Translations under genes and position numbers: made by a program
From: Egibacteraceae bacterium
GTDB lineage: Bacteria; Actinomycetota; Nitriliruptoria; Euzebyales; Egibacteraceae
Reading direction: 5' to 3'
Length of the DNA: 64,000 nucleotides
Assembly (NCBI GenBank): GCA_030447925.1
Contig: JAUJNX010000001.1
Coordinates: 148,037-212,036 of the forward strand
Shown: positions 1 through 9,936 of the stretch, one piece after another
How positions within the stretch are numbered: position 1 is the stretch's first letter
How the letters are laid out: each line of letters begins with the position of its first letter
Notes under the pieces: generated by a model
What the model was told of the DNA's origin: nothing
The model's input: the letters and a program-made list of their open reading frames with translations, nothing else
Databases searched by the model: none

Positions 1-55
1 AAGATCAGCAGCTGGTCCTCCGGCGAGACGTCGACCTTGACGGTGGCGCCCTCGG
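1..55. repeat. Left copy of clpB 3'-end repeat (cut by window edge)
   Basis: Identical over 55 bp to 2428-2482, which encodes the last 18 or so codons of clpB on the minus strand. To the right of position 55 the sequence is unrelated to clpB. The repeat may extend left of the window. It looks like the displaced 3' end left when DNA was inserted at the end of clpB. Confidence 0.85.
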
Positions 56-139
56 ACGGCGGGATCGAGGACTTGGCCACCGCGGGACACGGAGGCACCC
101 TACGGCGCCGACGAGGGCCGGGGGCGACAGGAGGCTGCG

Positions 140-1126
140 GTGGACGCGGCACAGGTGGCGGTGCCGGACCGCGAGCTGGAGCGCGCGTGCGTGCAGCGCC
201 TCACCGGGGCCGGGGCAGAGGACGACATCGCGGTGGCGGTGACCCGCGCGCTGACGCGCAACGAGCGGCGGGGTTACCCGTCGCACGGCCTGCTGCGCCT
301 GCGGGACTACCTCACGGCGATCGAGCGGGGCACCCTGGACCCCCGAGCCCGTCCGGCGGTCCACCACCATTCCGCCGCCGTCCGGACCGTCGACGGAAGG
401 CGGGGGTTCGGCGTACTGGCCGCCGCCGAGGTCGCCGCGCAGATCGTCCACGTCCTCGACGCGGAGCCGCTGGCGGCGGTCGCCCTGGTCAACAGCACCC
501 ATGTCGGCAGGCCCGCCGACATCGGGGAGCAGGTCACTCGCGCCGGGGGCATCGTGCTGGGTTGGATCAACAACCCCGGCGCGCAGGAGCGGGTCCTTGC
601 CTGGCGAGGACCGCCCAGGTTGCGAACCAACCCGGTCCTCGTCGCCATCCCCCGCGCCCCGCGCCCGTTCGTCCTGGACATCTCAACCAGTACCGTTGCG
701 GAGGGGAAGCTCCGTGAGCGCATGCTCGCCGGCCAGGACGTGCCGGAGGGCTGGCTGGTCGACGAGCATTGGCGACCGGTCACCGAGCCCCGACGGGCCT
801 TCCACGATCCACCGACGGCATTCCTCCCCCCGCTTGGTGGCGAGGCGGGACACAAGGGCTTCGGCCTCTCGCTGGCCGTGGAACTCCTTGCCGGGACGAT
901 CGCCGGGGCGGGTCATGACGGCCCGGTCGGCAACGGTGGCCTGTTCCTGGGCCTCGACCCCACCGCCTTCGGACGGGGCCTGGACGACATCGAGGCGGAC
1001 CTTGCCGAGCTCCGCGCGCACATCGACGGCGACGACGTGCGCTGGCCCGGAGAGGCCCCCGAGGATGACCGGGACGACAGCGTCGCCGTACCTCGCTGGC
1101 TCTGGGAGTACCTAGACGCCAAGTAG
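140..1126 (+). CDS. Ldh_2-family NAD(P)-dependent dehydrogenase (malate/L-lactate/ureidoglycolate type)
   Basis: 328 aa, close to the usual 330-360 of the malate/L-lactate dehydrogenase family that is unrelated to classical MDH/LDH. Conserved family blocks are visible: an N-terminal SHGLLRLRDYL block (about residue 53), TNPVLVAIP and LDISTSTVAEGKL in the middle, and GHKGFGLSLAVELLAG near residue 237. The reaction is oxidation of a 2-hydroxy acid or related substrate; the substrate cannot be read. GTG start with AGGAGG five bases upstream. It overlaps the convergent TPR gene by 15 bp and lies inside the segment bounded by the clpB 3'-end repeats, so it is probably acquired cargo. Confidence 0.82.
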   Translation: MDAAQVAVPDRELERACVQRLTGAGAEDDIAVAVTRALTRNERRGYPSHGLLRLRDYLTAIERGTLDPRARPAVHHHSAAVRTVDGRRGFGVLAAAEVAAQIVHVLDAEPLAAVALVNSTHVGRPADIGEQVTRAGGIVLGWINNPGAQERVLAWRGPPRLRTNPVLVAIPRAPRPFVLDISTSTVAEGKLRERMLAGQDVPEGWLVDEHWRPVTEPRRAFHDPPTAFLPPLGGEAGHKGFGLSLAVELLAGTIAGAGHDGPVGNGGLFLGLDPTAFGRGLDDIEADLAELRAHIDGDDVRWPGEAPEDDRDDSVAVPRWLWEYLDAK

Positions 1127-2314
1127 CGCCTGGTCCAGTTCCGCGAAGGCGGTTGCACCGGCCGGCGCTTGGGCCCGGACGCCTCTGACGACCTCCACCC
1201 AGCGGGTCAAGCCTGCCTCTCGGGCCGCGGACAGGCCACGCATGCCGGCGCGCGCAGCCGTGTCGTACTCGTGATGGCGGATGTAGAGCTGCATGAGGTT
1301 CTGCTGCGCCTCGGCCATGCGGTGTCCCTGCCCGGTGTGCCCCGTGATGCCGAGCAGCGTCGACTCGGCGTCGGGGTGGTCGAGGCGCGTCAAGCCGCCC
1401 GTGCGGTAGTCCTCGAGGTAGTCCGGTTCCATGCTCCTCACGGGGAACCAGTGCCAGAAGCCCTGGGGACGCTCCGCAGGGGCCTGGCGGAGCTCCTGCG
1501 CCGCCTCCATGTGGTTCAGGAAGGTGGCCTCGGCGCCCAGCCGCGCACCCTTCGCCGCTGCCTGCGCGTTCACCCAGGGTCGGCTCCAGTGGGGTGGCGC
1601 CGCGGCCAACATCACGTCCGCCTGCTGGAGCAGCGCGAGCGCCCGGCGGGGGTCTCCCGCGCTGCCGTCGGTCGCGGGCGAGTTGTTGATCCCCTCGCTC
1701 GCCAGAGCCAGCGCCCACCGTCGCCGGTCACCGGCATCACGCGCGGCGTTCGCCGCCAGTACGAAGTGCGCACGCGCACTGCCCGGTCGGCCCAGGTCAT
1801 ACGCCAGCCAGCCAGCGAAGCTCGCCGCATCGGAGGTCAGCTGCCCCAACCGTGCGCGGGTCCCCGGGGTCGTGCCGTCCCGCTGCGCGTCCAGCAGCCG
1901 ATCCAGGATCGACGCCACCGCGGGCCGCAGGCGCGCCGGGGCCATCCGGCCATACACGCTCCCGTACCCGTGGAGAAGGGAGTGGTAGGCGTCGGTGAGG
2001 GAGTGGTCGACGCGCCCGGCGCGACCCCTCTGGGCCATGAGCCGGTCCAGCGCCTCCAGGGGCGGGATGGAGGCGCTGGCCATCGCGCCACCGAGCTTCA
2101 GCAGCAGTCGCCGGTGCATCGTGTGATCCTCCCCCTCCGCCCCCTCCATCGCGGCGTCGAAGGCGCCGATGACCGTTCTGAGGACGCTGTCCATCTCACG
2201 CACCGCCCGGAGCGCGGACTGCTGGGCGGGGGTGGGGCGGATGGAGCGCAGTGCGGCGGACGCGATGTCGGCGTGCGCCAGCGCGTGTCGGAGCTGTTCG
2301 AGCGGGTCGGGCAA
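1112..2314 (-). CDS. TPR-like protein resembling the C-terminal half of streptomycete XRE regulators
   Basis: 400 aa, mostly alpha-helical and Ala/Leu/Arg rich. Helical pairs of TPR type recur (for example around SARAHFVLAANAARDAGD and AEAQQNLMQLYIRHHEYDTA). The composition resembles the long TPR tail found behind an N-terminal HTH in actinobacterial XRE regulators, but no HTH is visible here, so it may be a stand-alone sensor or a truncated regulator. TTG start chosen because an in-frame stop lies just upstream and GGAG lies eight bases before it. Its 3' end overlaps the dehydrogenase gene tail to tail. Function unknown. Confidence 0.6.
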   Translation of the reverse strand: MPDPLEQLRHALAHADIASAALRSIRPTPAQQSALRAVREMDSVLRTVIGAFDAAMEGAEGEDHTMHRRLLLKLGGAMASASIPPLEALDRLMAQRGRAGRVDHSLTDAYHSLLHGYGSVYGRMAPARLRPAVASILDRLLDAQRDGTTPGTRARLGQLTSDAASFAGWLAYDLGRPGSARAHFVLAANAARDAGDRRRWALALASEGINNSPATDGSAGDPRRALALLQQADVMLAAAPPHWSRPWVNAQAAAKGARLGAEATFLNHMEAAQELRQAPAERPQGFWHWFPVRSMEPDYLEDYRTGGLTRLDHPDAESTLLGITGHTGQGHRMAEAQQNLMQLYIRHHEYDTAARAGMRGLSAAREAGLTRWVEVVRGVRAQAPAGATAFAELDQALLGV

Positions 2315-2423
2315 CGCGAGCGCTCCGTTCCGGGTCCGGCGCCGGGGGCCGCGTCATCCTTGCGCATCCTGGGTGGCGACGAGTGCACCGGGGCGCGGCG
2401 CCCGGGTGCACTCCGATCGCCGC

Positions 2424-4997
2424 TCAGAAGATCAGCAGCTGGTCCTCCGGCGAGACGTCGACCTTGACGGTGGCGCCCTCGGTGATGCGGCCGTCCAGGA
2501 GGGCGAGGGCGACCTTGTCCTCCAGCTCCTTGCGCAGCACCCGCTTCAGCGGGCGCGCCCCGTAGACCGGGTCGTAGCCGCGCTCGGCCAGCCAGTCCAG
2601 GGCCGCGTCGCTGACGTCCAGCTCCAGGTCGCGCTGCGCGAAGCGCTCGCGGACCCGCTCGAGCTGGACCTCGACGATCTGGCGCAGGTGCTCCCGCGAC
2701 AGCCGCGAGAAGATCAGCACCTCGTCGAGCCGGTTGAGGAACTCCGGCTTGAAGTGCTCGCGGACCTGGGCCATGACCCGCTCACGGATGACGGCGTCGG
2801 GCTCGGTGGGGTCCAGCAGGTACTGGGACCCCAGGTTGGAGGTCATGATCACGACCGTGTTGCGGAAGTCCACGGTGTGGCCCTGCCCGTCGGTCAGGCG
2901 CCCGTCGTCGAGCACCTGGAGCAGCGTGTCGAAGACGTCGGGGTGGGCCTTCTCGACCTCGTCGAGCAGCACGACCGCGTACGGGCGCCGGCGCACCGGC
3001 TCGGTGAGCTGGCCGCCCTCCTCGTACCCGACGTAGCCGGGCGGCGCGCCGACCAGCCGCGCGACGCTGTGGCGCTCGCCGTACTCGCCCATGTCGATGC
3101 GCACCATCGCGCGCTCGTCGTCGAACAGGTAGGCGGCCAGCGCGCGCGCCAGCTCGGTCTTGCCGACGCCGGTGGGGCCGAGGAACAGGAACGACCCCAC
3201 GGGCCGGTCCGGGTCGGCCAGGCCGGCGCGCGAGCGCCGCACGGCGTCCGCGACCGCCTTGACCGCCTCCTCCTGGCCGACGACGCGCTCGTGCAGCGTG
3301 TCCTCCAGGGAGACGAGCTTCGCGCGCTCGGACTCCAGCAGCCGTGCGACGGGCACGCCGGTCCAGCGCGACACGACCTCGGCGACGTCCTCGGCGTCGA
3401 CCTCCTCCTTCAGCATCCGCCGCTCGGCCTGGATGGCGACCAGGGCGGCGTTGGCCGCCTCCAGGTCGCGCTCCGCCTGGGGCACGGTGCCGTAGCGCAG
3501 CTCCGCGGCACGCTGCAGGTCGCCCTCGCGCTCCGCGCGCTCGGCGCCCTCGCGGGCCTCCTCGATGGCCATCTTCAGCTCGCGGATGCGGCCGATGGCG
3601 GCCTTCTCCCGCTCCCAGTGCACGGTCAGGTCGCCCAGCTCGCCGCGCAGGGCCTCGAGCTGGTTCTCGATCTCGGCGAGGCGGGCCTGCGCATCGGGGT
3701 CGTCGTCGCCGGTCAGCGCCGCCTTCTCGATCTCCAGCTGCTTGGCGCGGCGGTCGAGCACGTCGATCTCGGCGGGCATCGAGTCGATCTCGATGCGCAG
3801 GCGCGAGGTCGCCTCGTCGATCAGGTCGATGGCCTTGTCGGGCAGGAAGCGCTCGGTGAGGTAGCGGTCCGACAGCCGCGCGGCGGCGACCAGTGCGGAG
3901 TCGGTGATGCGCACGCCGTGGTGGACCTCGTAGCGCTCCTTGAGCCCGCGCAGGATGGCGACGGTGTCGGTCACCGACGGCTCGCCGACCATGATCGGCT
4001 GGAAGCGGCGCTCCAGCGCCTTGTCCTTCTCGATCTGGCGGTACTCGTCGAGGGTGGTCGCGCCGACCATGCGCAGGCGCCCGCGCGCCAGCAGCGGCTT
4101 GAGCATGTTGCCGGCGTCCATGGAGCCCTCGGCCCGGCCGGCGCCGACGACGGTGTGCAGCTCGTCCACGAAGGTGATGATGCGGCCCTCGGCGGCCTCG
4201 ATCTCGGTGAGCACGGCCTTGAGCCGCTCCTCGAACTCGCCGCGGTACTTGGCGCCCGCGACCATCGACGCCAGGTCCAGCGCGACGACGCGGCGGTCCT
4301 TCAGCGACTCCGGCACGTCGCCCGCGACGACGCGCTGGGCCAGGCCCTCGACGATCGCCGTCTTGCCGACGCCGGGGTCGCCGATGAGCACGGGGTTGTT
4401 CTTGGTGCGCCGCGACAGGACCTGGATGACGCGGCGGATCTCCTCGTCGCGGCCGATGACGGGGTCCAGGTCGCCGTCGCGCGCCCGGGCGGTCAGGTCG
4501 ACCGCGTACTTCTCGAGGGCCTCGTAGGTGCCCTCCGGCGTGGCCGAGGTCACGCGCTGGTTGCCCCGGACCTCCTTGAGGGCCTCCAGGAGCGGGTCGC
4601 CGCTGACGCCGAGGTCGCGCAGGGCGCGCCCGGCCGGGTCGCGGCCCTCGGACAGGGCGAGCAGCAGGTGCTCGGTGGACGTGTACTCGTCGCCCAGGGC
4701 CTGGGCGCGGCGCTCCGCGTCCTCGAGCACCGCGGTCAGGGCGCGGCCGATCCCGGGCTGGTTGGAGCCGCCCACCGCGGCGGGCAGCTGGGCGAGGGCG
4801 GCCTCCGCGGCCGCCTTCACCGCGGCGGGGGTGGTGCCGAGGCGTCCCAGGACCGGGAAGACCGGACCCTCCGACGACCCGGTCAGCGCCAGCAGCAGGT
4901 GCGCGGGCACGACCTCGGGGTTCCCGCGCTGCATGGCGAAGGTCACCGCCGCCTGGAGAGCCTCCCGTGACTTGACTGTGTAGCGCTCAATGTTCAT
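2424..4997 (-). CDS. clpB: ATP-dependent disaggregase ClpB
   Basis: 857 aa, the normal full length. Order: double Clp_N domain (about 1-145), first AAA+ module with Walker A GDPGVGKT, a charged coiled-coil middle domain (about 395-520), second AAA+ module with Walker A GPTGVGKT, and the small C-terminal domain. With DnaK/DnaJ/GrpE it dissolves and refolds aggregates in the cytoplasm. ATG at 4997 is preceded by no Shine-Dalgarno, but TACCCT lies seven bases upstream, so the mRNA is probably leaderless. The last 55 bp are duplicated at 1-55. It is divergent from the GGDEF-EAL gene. Confidence 0.97.
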   Translation of the reverse strand: MNIERYTVKSREALQAAVTFAMQRGNPEVVPAHLLLALTGSSEGPVFPVLGRLGTTPAAVKAAAEAALAQLPAAVGGSNQPGIGRALTAVLEDAERRAQALGDEYTSTEHLLLALSEGRDPAGRALRDLGVSGDPLLEALKEVRGNQRVTSATPEGTYEALEKYAVDLTARARDGDLDPVIGRDEEIRRVIQVLSRRTKNNPVLIGDPGVGKTAIVEGLAQRVVAGDVPESLKDRRVVALDLASMVAGAKYRGEFEERLKAVLTEIEAAEGRIITFVDELHTVVGAGRAEGSMDAGNMLKPLLARGRLRMVGATTLDEYRQIEKDKALERRFQPIMVGEPSVTDTVAILRGLKERYEVHHGVRITDSALVAAARLSDRYLTERFLPDKAIDLIDEATSRLRIEIDSMPAEIDVLDRRAKQLEIEKAALTGDDDPDAQARLAEIENQLEALRGELGDLTVHWEREKAAIGRIRELKMAIEEAREGAERAEREGDLQRAAELRYGTVPQAERDLEAANAALVAIQAERRMLKEEVDAEDVAEVVSRWTGVPVARLLESERAKLVSLEDTLHERVVGQEEAVKAVADAVRRSRAGLADPDRPVGSFLFLGPTGVGKTELARALAAYLFDDERAMVRIDMGEYGERHSVARLVGAPPGYVGYEEGGQLTEPVRRRPYAVVLLDEVEKAHPDVFDTLLQVLDDGRLTDGQGHTVDFRNTVVIMTSNLGSQYLLDPTEPDAVIRERVMAQVREHFKPEFLNRLDEVLIFSRLSREHLRQIVEVQLERVRERFAQRDLELDVSDAALDWLAERGYDPVYGARPLKRVLRKELEDKVALALLDGRITEGATVKVDVSPEDQLLIF
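2428..2482. repeat. Right copy of clpB 3'-end repeat
   Basis: Forms the intact end of clpB and matches 1-55 base for base. With the left copy it brackets about 2.4 kb carrying two genes. No integrase or transposase gene lies between the copies. Confidence 0.85.
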
Positions 4998-5004
4998 GAC
5001 GGAG

Positions 5005-5010
5005 AGGGTA
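5005..5010 (-). promoter_or_regulatory. -10 box of clpB, leaderless
   Basis: On the minus strand TACCCT is followed by seven bases and the clpB ATG, placing transcription start at or next to the A of ATG. Confidence 0.6.
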
Positions 5011-5013
5011 GCA

Positions 5014-5028
5014 GAAGTTGCTGACTTC
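5014..5028. promoter_or_regulatory. Inverted repeat in clpB promoter
   Basis: GAAGT-N5-ACTTC lies just upstream of the clpB -10 box. It is a candidate operator, but it does not match the HspR repeat core TTGAG-N9-CTCAA, so the regulator is unknown. Confidence 0.35.
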
Positions 5029-5063
5029 AGCACCACCCTGCCGCGGCCGATCTTCACCGGACG

Positions 5064-7160
5064 ATGCCGCACTCCACCCGCCGGATCCGCCGTGCACGAT
5101 CCCTGGCCGTGTGGTTCTGGGTGGGCCTGGGCGTCATGCTGCTGCCCCTGTTCAACGTCGCCGCGGCCGCGCTGAACGCCCAGGCCGCGATCGGGCGCAA
5201 CTTCGACGCCGCCGAGGAGCAGTCGGCCCGCGTCACCGTGCCCATCGTCGAGCTGCAGTCCCAGGTCCTGGCCGTCCCCGCGCGGGAGGCGGTGCGCAAC
5301 GAGGGCGCGTACTCGCGCCGCAACCTGGACCGCGCCGCGGAGGAGATCGAGGCGACGTTCGCGGGGCTGCGCGACCAGGCGGCCGCGGGCCAGCGCACCT
5401 GGCTCACCGTCGCCGAGGCGGACTGGCACCGGGCGCACGCCGCGCTGGAGGAGCTGCTCGACCAGGAGGGCCGGGTGGCGCGCGAGGACATCGACGCCGC
5501 GCTCGAGCCGTTCCTGTTCCACCAGCGCCGCGCCTCCACCGAGCTGCGCCTGGCGGCCGAGTCGTCGCTGGCCGAGCAGCAGCGCCTGGTGACCGCCGCC
5601 GACGCGGCGCGTCGCGAGGCGCTGACCGCGATCGCGGTCTCGATCGTCGGCGGGCTGATCGTCGCGGGCCTCGCCGCGCGCCGCCTCGCCCGCCACGTGC
5701 TCACGCCCATCACGGCGCTCGAGCGCGCGGCGGACCGCCTCGGCCAGGGTGAGCTGTCCCACCGCGTGGAGGTGCGCCGGCGTGACGAGCTGGGCGCCCT
5801 GGCCGCCGCCTTCAACGAGATGGCGGCCGACCTGGAGCGCAGCCGCGACCAGCTCACCCACCAGGCCCTCCACGACCCGCTGACCGAGCTGGCCAACCGC
5901 GCACTGCTGGCGGACCGCGTCGAGCACGCGCTGGCGGGCGCCCGCCGCCGCGGGACGAGCGTCGCGCTGCTGCTGCTCGACCTCGACGGCTTCAAGACCG
6001 TGAACGACAGCCTGGGCCACCCCGTGGGCGACCGGCTGCTGGCCGTCACCGCGCAGCGCATCCGCAGCGGGCTGCGGGCGGGCGACACGGCCGCGCGGCT
6101 GGGCGGCGACGAGTTCGCGGTGCTGCTCGAGGACATCGAGGCCGACCTGGCGATCGAGGTCGCCGACCGCCTCGGCGCCGCGCTGCGCGAACCCGTGCCC
6201 CTGGACGGCGCGGAGGTCGCGCTCGGCGCGTCGATCGGCATCGCCCTGTCCGGCGGGGTCGACACCGCCGACGAGCTGCTGCGCAACGCCGACCTGGCCA
6301 TGTACCGGGCGAAGCAGGGCGGGCGCGGGCGCCACGAGCTGTTCGAGGCCGGGATGCACGTGGCCGCGGTCGCGCGCATGGGCCTGGAGGGCGAGCTGCG
6401 CCGCGCGCTGGAGCGCGAGGAGTTCCAGCTCGTGTACCAGCCGGCCGTGGACCTCGCGACCGGCGAGATCACCGGCTGCGAGGCGCTGGTGCGCTGGCAG
6501 CACCCCGAGCGCGGCCTGGTGATGCCCGGGCAGTTCATCCCCCTGGCCGAGGAGACTGGCCTGGTCGTGCCGCTCGGGTGGTGGGTGCTGGACGAGGCCT
6601 GCCGCCAGGCGCAAGCCTGGCGGCACGAACACGCGGCCCTCGGCGGCCTGGTCGTCAGCGTCAACCTGTCCGCGCGCCAGCTCCAGCACCCCGAGCTGCT
6701 CGCCCGGGTGCGCCAGGCGCTCGAGGGGTCCGGGGTCCAGCCCGGCCGGGTCGTCCTGGAGCTGACCGAGAGCGCGATCATGCACGACGGCGCCGTGGCC
6801 CAGCGGCGCCTGGAGGGGCTGAAGTCGTTCGGCCTGCGCCTGGCGCTGGACGACTTCGGGACCGGCTACTCGTCGCTGAGCCACCTGCAGCGCTTCCCCA
6901 TCGACATCCTCAAGCTCGACAAGTCCTTCGTGGACCCGCTGGGGACCGGGGCCGGCGGTGACGTGCTCGCCGCCGCGATCGTCGGGCTGTCCGACGCGCT
7001 GGGTCTGCGCACCGTCGCCGAGGGCATCGAGCGCGCCGAGCAGGCGGCGGTCCTGGTCGAGCTGGGCTGCCGGTTCGGGCAGGGCTACCACTTCGGGCGA
7101 CCCATGGGGCCCGACCAGCTCGCCGCCCGCGTCCTGGAGGGCCTGCGCAGCACCGTGTGA
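5064..7160 (+). CDS. Membrane HAMP-GGDEF-EAL cyclic-di-GMP turnover protein
   Basis: 698 aa. A first membrane segment (about 14-36), an extracytoplasmic helical sensor region, a second membrane segment (about 190-208), HAMP (about 209-260), GGDEF (about 272-430) and EAL (about 440-690). The cyclase motif RLGGDEF (near 348) is intact. So are the phosphodiesterase signatures EALVRW (near 474), [27 protein letters not shown] and LKLDKSF. Both making and breaking of c-di-GMP therefore look possible. It should act at the membrane in response to an unknown signal. Transcribed divergently from clpB; no strong ribosome site is seen before ATG 5064. Confidence 0.93.
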   Translation: MPHSTRRIRRARSLAVWFWVGLGVMLLPLFNVAAAALNAQAAIGRNFDAAEEQSARVTVPIVELQSQVLAVPAREAVRNEGAYSRRNLDRAAEEIEATFAGLRDQAAAGQRTWLTVAEADWHRAHAALEELLDQEGRVAREDIDAALEPFLFHQRRASTELRLAAESSLAEQQRLVTAADAARREALTAIAVSIVGGLIVAGLAARRLARHVLTPITALERAADRLGQGELSHRVEVRRRDELGALAAAFNEMAADLERSRDQLTHQALHDPLTELANRALLADRVEHALAGARRRGTSVALLLLDLDGFKTVNDSLGHPVGDRLLAVTAQRIRSGLRAGDTAARLGGDEFAVLLEDIEADLAIEVADRLGAALREPVPLDGAEVALGASIGIALSGGVDTADELLRNADLAMYRAKQGGRGRHELFEAGMHVAAVARMGLEGELRRALEREEFQLVYQPAVDLATGEITGCEALVRWQHPERGLVMPGQFIPLAEETGLVVPLGWWVLDEACRQAQAWRHEHAALGGLVVSVNLSARQLQHPELLARVRQALEGSGVQPGRVVLELTESAIMHDGAVAQRRLEGLKSFGLRLALDDFGTGYSSLSHLQRFPIDILKLDKSFVDPLGTGAGGDVLAAAIVGLSDALGLRTVAEGIERAEQAAVLVELGCRFGQGYHFGRPMGPDQLAARVLEGLRSTV

Positions 7161-7177
7161 CGCCGCACCGGGGATCT

Positions 7178-7204
7178 GCAACGCTGGGGGTGCGCCGGTG
7201 CGTC
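7178..7204 (+). promoter_or_regulatory. Possible ECF-type promoter of the sigma-factor gene
   Basis: GCAAC (7178-7182) and CGTC (7201-7204) are spaced roughly as in ECF promoters of the AAC-N16/17-CGT kind, about 45 bases before the sigma gene. This would allow autoregulation, but the spacing is one or two bases long. Confidence 0.25.
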
Positions 7205-7247
7205 GAGTCCGTGCCCGCCACCGACGGCGGGCGGGACGGAGGCACGA

Positions 7248-7781
7248 GTGCACCAGGCCCCGGACGACCTCGCGGCGTTCTGCGCGCGCGAGTACCCCAA
7301 GCTGGTGGGGGCGCTGCACCTGTACTGCGGCGACCGCCACGTCGCCGAGGAGATGGCGCAGGAGGCGCTGCTGCGCGCCTGCAGCGACTGGCCGCGAATC
7401 CGCCGGCTCGGCTCCCCCGGCGGCTACACCCGGCGCATCGCGGTGAACCTGGCGACGTCGCACTTCCGGCGCCGCCAGGCCGAGCGGCGCGCGACCGAAC
7501 GCCTGGCCGCCCGCGACACGGGCGAGGCGGGCACCGCGGACCCCGCCGACGGTGTCGCGGTCCGCCAGGCACTGCTGCACCTGCCGCCCAAGCAGCGCAT
7601 GGCCGTGGTCCTGCGCTTCTACCTGGACCTGCCCGTCGCGGAGGTGGCCGCGGCGACCGGCGTGCCGCTGGGCACCGCCAAGTCCCTGCTCAGCCGGGCG
7701 ACCCCGCTCCTCGAGCAGCACCTGCGCGTCCGCGACCCCATCGACATGGAGGAGGCCCGCCGTGCCCGACGCCCTGCGTGA
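7248..7781 (+). CDS. ECF (group 4) RNA polymerase sigma factor
   Basis: 177 aa with sigma-70 regions 2 and 4. Region 2 is seen around [18 protein letters not shown], and region 4 around [20 protein letters not shown] with the following HTH ([20 protein letters not shown]). It directs RNA polymerase to a small stress or envelope regulon. GTG start with GGAGG about six bases upstream. Its 3' end overlaps the next gene by 20 bp, whose product spans the membrane; that is the usual arrangement of an ECF sigma with its anti-sigma. Confidence 0.93.
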   Translation: MHQAPDDLAAFCAREYPKLVGALHLYCGDRHVAEEMAQEALLRACSDWPRIRRLGSPGGYTRRIAVNLATSHFRRRQAERRATERLAARDTGEAGTADPADGVAVRQALLHLPPKQRMAVVLRFYLDLPVAEVAAATGVPLGTAKSLLSRATPLLEQHLRVRDPIDMEEARRARRPA

Positions 7782-8949
7782 TCGCCTGTTGACCGCCGCC
7801 GCCCCGCCGTCGGCGCCCCTGGACGTCGACCTGCTGTGGCAGCGGGGGCAGCGCCGGCGGCAGCTGCGCCGGGCCGGGCTGGGGAGCGCCGGCGTCGCCG
7901 CCGCCGTCCTCGCCGTGGCGCTGACCGCCGCGGTGCTGCCCCGCCTGCAGCCGGCGACCGACCTGCGCCCCGGTGGGGGCGGCGCCGCGCCCACCCCCGC
8001 GGCGGGCGACAGCCCCTTCGCACCGCCGACGATCGCTCCCTCCGGCCCTCCCGAGGACGCCGTCCCGGCCGGCGAGCCGCTGGTCGGGATCCCGATGGAG
8101 CCCGTGCCCGGCCTGGAGGTGCCCGACTGGTTCGAGTCCCTGCCCGCCGTCGACCCGCCGCCCGGCCCGGGCGTGCAGGTCGAACCCGCCGGGTCCCTGG
8201 TGCTGTTCGGCGGCGACCGCGGCATCCCCGCCGAGCCGCTGCGGGCCGCCCTGGCCGGCGCCGGGGTGACCGTCACGACCTTCGAGGTCCCGGTGGCCGA
8301 CACCCTGGTCGGCAACGCCGTCGCCCTGACCGCCGACGCCGAGGAGCACGCGTCCTGGGACGAGTTCGGGGTGCCGGGGCACCTGCTGTACGGCAACCTG
8401 CGGGTCTTCCCCGACCGGACCGGCGGGACCGTCTGGCTGGCGGTGGGCGCACCCACGCCGGTCGGTGAGCCGTACGGGTACTCCGCCGGCCTGAGCCCCT
8501 TCGCCCCCGGCGAGGTGCTGGGCGGGGTGCACTGCGCACTGGGCGAGCCCGAGGAGCCGGTGACCGCGGCCCGCCTGGACGAGGTCGCCCGCCGGCTCGG
8601 GCTGACCATCGAGTGGCGCGCGCTGACCCTCGAGGACGTGCCGCCGGCGACGACGGTGTTCCCCGGCCCGACCCCGAGCCCCAGCGAGATGCCCGGTCGC
8701 GTCGAGACGTCCTGGGCACCGGTCGAGCAGCGCCCCGACGGTGCCGTGCAGAACATCTACGAGCACGGCAAGGGCCTCCTGTCGGTCGACGTGATCCCCG
8801 CGGGCACCCCCGAGGTGCGCTACGACGCGGAGGACGGCAGCAGCAGCCGCGGCCCCGGGCTCTACCTGCCGTACCGCCAGGCCGACCACCTGCCCTGCAC
8901 CCCCGAGCTCACCGAGGAGGGGGTGCGGCGCGCCCAGGGCGGCGGCTGA
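7762..8949 (+). CDS. Single-pass membrane protein co-translated with the ECF sigma; candidate anti-sigma
   Basis: 395 aa. A short Arg-rich cytoplasmic N-terminus (about 1-35), one membrane segment (about 36-60), a Pro/Ala linker, then an external domain of about 300 residues. GTG 7762 follows GGAGGAGG inside the sigma gene. Position and topology suggest control of the sigma factor, but the zinc-binding anti-sigma motif (HxxxCxxC) is absent from the short cytoplasmic tail. If it is an anti-sigma it is of an atypical class. The external part matches no family I recognise. A strong hairpin follows the stop. Confidence 0.6.
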   Translation: MPDALRDRLLTAAAPPSAPLDVDLLWQRGQRRRQLRRAGLGSAGVAAAVLAVALTAAVLPRLQPATDLRPGGGGAAPTPAAGDSPFAPPTIAPSGPPEDAVPAGEPLVGIPMEPVPGLEVPDWFESLPAVDPPPGPGVQVEPAGSLVLFGGDRGIPAEPLRAALAGAGVTVTTFEVPVADTLVGNAVALTADAEEHASWDEFGVPGHLLYGNLRVFPDRTGGTVWLAVGAPTPVGEPYGYSAGLSPFAPGEVLGGVHCALGEPEEPVTAARLDEVARRLGLTIEWRALTLEDVPPATTVFPGPTPSPSEMPGRVETSWAPVEQRPDGAVQNIYEHGKGLLSVDVIPAGTPEVRYDAEDGSSSRGPGLYLPYRQADHLPCTPELTEEGVRRAQGGG

Positions 8950-8977
8950 GGTGCACCCCTCGCCGCTCCCTCGCGGC

Positions 8978-9015
8978 ACGCCTGCACGGCCGGACCTGAC
9001 CGGCCGTGCAGGCGT
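8978..9015 (+). terminator. Hairpin terminator after the sigma operon
   Basis: Perfect 16-bp stem (8978-8993 with 9000-9015) and a six-base loop, 28 bases after the stop codon. No T-run follows, as is common in high-GC actinobacteria. Confidence 0.7.
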
Positions 9016-9082
9016 TGGGCCCCGCCCGCCCCGTCACACTGCGAGTCGGCAGCATCCGGGCGTTCGGGGGAGGGGCGGGCCC

Positions 9083-9867
9083 ATGCGGGCATTCACGGTC
9101 GTACTGGCACGGGTGGGCCTGCTGCTCATCACCGTCGTCACCTTCATCACGTCGTTCGACGCGGTGTCGGAGGTCGCGGTCGAGCTGGAGGCGGTGGCGC
9201 CGAACCTCGGCTGGACCATCCCGCTGGCGCTCGACGGGCTGATCGTCGTCGGGTCCGCGGTGCTGTGGAGCGAGTCCATGGAGGACCGCTGGCACCTGTT
9301 CCCGCTCATCACCGTCGTGGCCGCCGCCATCCTGTCGGTCACGGCGAACATCGCCCACGCGGGCACCGACTCGCTGCTGGGCCAGGCGCTGGCGGGCGTC
9401 CCGCCGGTCGCCCTGATCCTGGCCGTCGAGCTGGCCGCCTGGCAGATCCGCCGGTCGATCCGCCGGTCCAACCAGCAGCAGCAGCGGACCGCGGAGGCCC
9501 CGGTCGCCGCGGCCCCCCCGCCCGCCCCGGGCGCGGCGGTGTCCGCGGGCGCGCCGGCCCCCCCGCCCCCGCCCGCCCTCGCGCGGCTCCGGCGCCCGCC
9601 GCCGCACCCGCCCCGGTCCCCGCGCCGCCGCGCGCGGAGCCCGCCGCCGTCGTCGAGGACCGCCAGCTGTGGGAGCGGATCCTGGAGCTGGTCAAGGACC
9701 AGCCGGCCCGCCCGTCGGAGGCGGCGGTCGCCCGCGCGCTGAACGAGCCCCGCGCCGCGGTCCGCCGTGCGATCGCCTCGCGCCGCGAGGAGTGGGACCG
9801 CCTCGGCGCCGGGCCCGCCGGCAACCCGCCCGTGGGCGCCGGCCGCGGGGCGACCGCCGCCCCCTGA
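9083..9867 (+). CDS. DUF2637-like membrane protein with C-terminal HTH; needs one frameshift
   Basis: From ATG 9083 the first 130 residues form four membrane helices and read like the DUF2637 family of actinobacterial plasmids and mobile elements. An Ala/Pro linker follows. At the C-run 9558-9564 the frame must change. In the new frame the linker continues and ends in a helix-turn-helix-like tail (QLWERILELVKDQPARPSE, then AVARALNEPRAAVRRAIASR) to the stop at 9867. In such proteins a DNA-binding tail on a membrane anchor is thought to link DNA to the membrane, but the function here is unknown. The shift is probably a sequencing indel. Confidence 0.6.
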
Positions 9868-9923
9868 CGCGCACCCCCGCCCCCTGACCCCGCGCACGGG
9901 CCCCGGGCGGGTCGCCGCAGGCG

Positions 9924-9929
9924 TACCCT
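9924..9929 (+). promoter_or_regulatory. -10 box, leaderless, for the YwgA-like gene
   Basis: TACCCT followed by seven bases and ATG 9937; no Shine-Dalgarno is present. Confidence 0.6.
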
Positions 9930-9936
9930 TCGGCGC

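Noticed and set aside
1..2427. A complete integrative element with its own integrase
   Set aside because: Both strands were read; only the dehydrogenase and TPR genes are supported. Any recombinase would have to lie outside the window or elsewhere in the genome.
2169..4970. Open frame of 933 codons antisense to clpB
   Set aside because: A mirror of clpB codon bias in GC-rich DNA; low-complexity product, no motif, and clpB is certain on the other strand.
5014..5028. clpB inverted repeat considered as a HAIR or CIRCE site
   Set aside because: GAAGT-N5-ACTTC matches neither TTGAG-N9-CTCAA nor TTAGCACTC-N9-GAGTGCTAA.
2424..8756. Continuous 2110-codon minus-strand frame suggesting a fused ClpB
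   Set aside because: Only the last 857 codons are ClpB. The rest is the antisense of the GGDEF-EAL, sigma and partner genes, and a leaderless promoter marks the true start at 4997.
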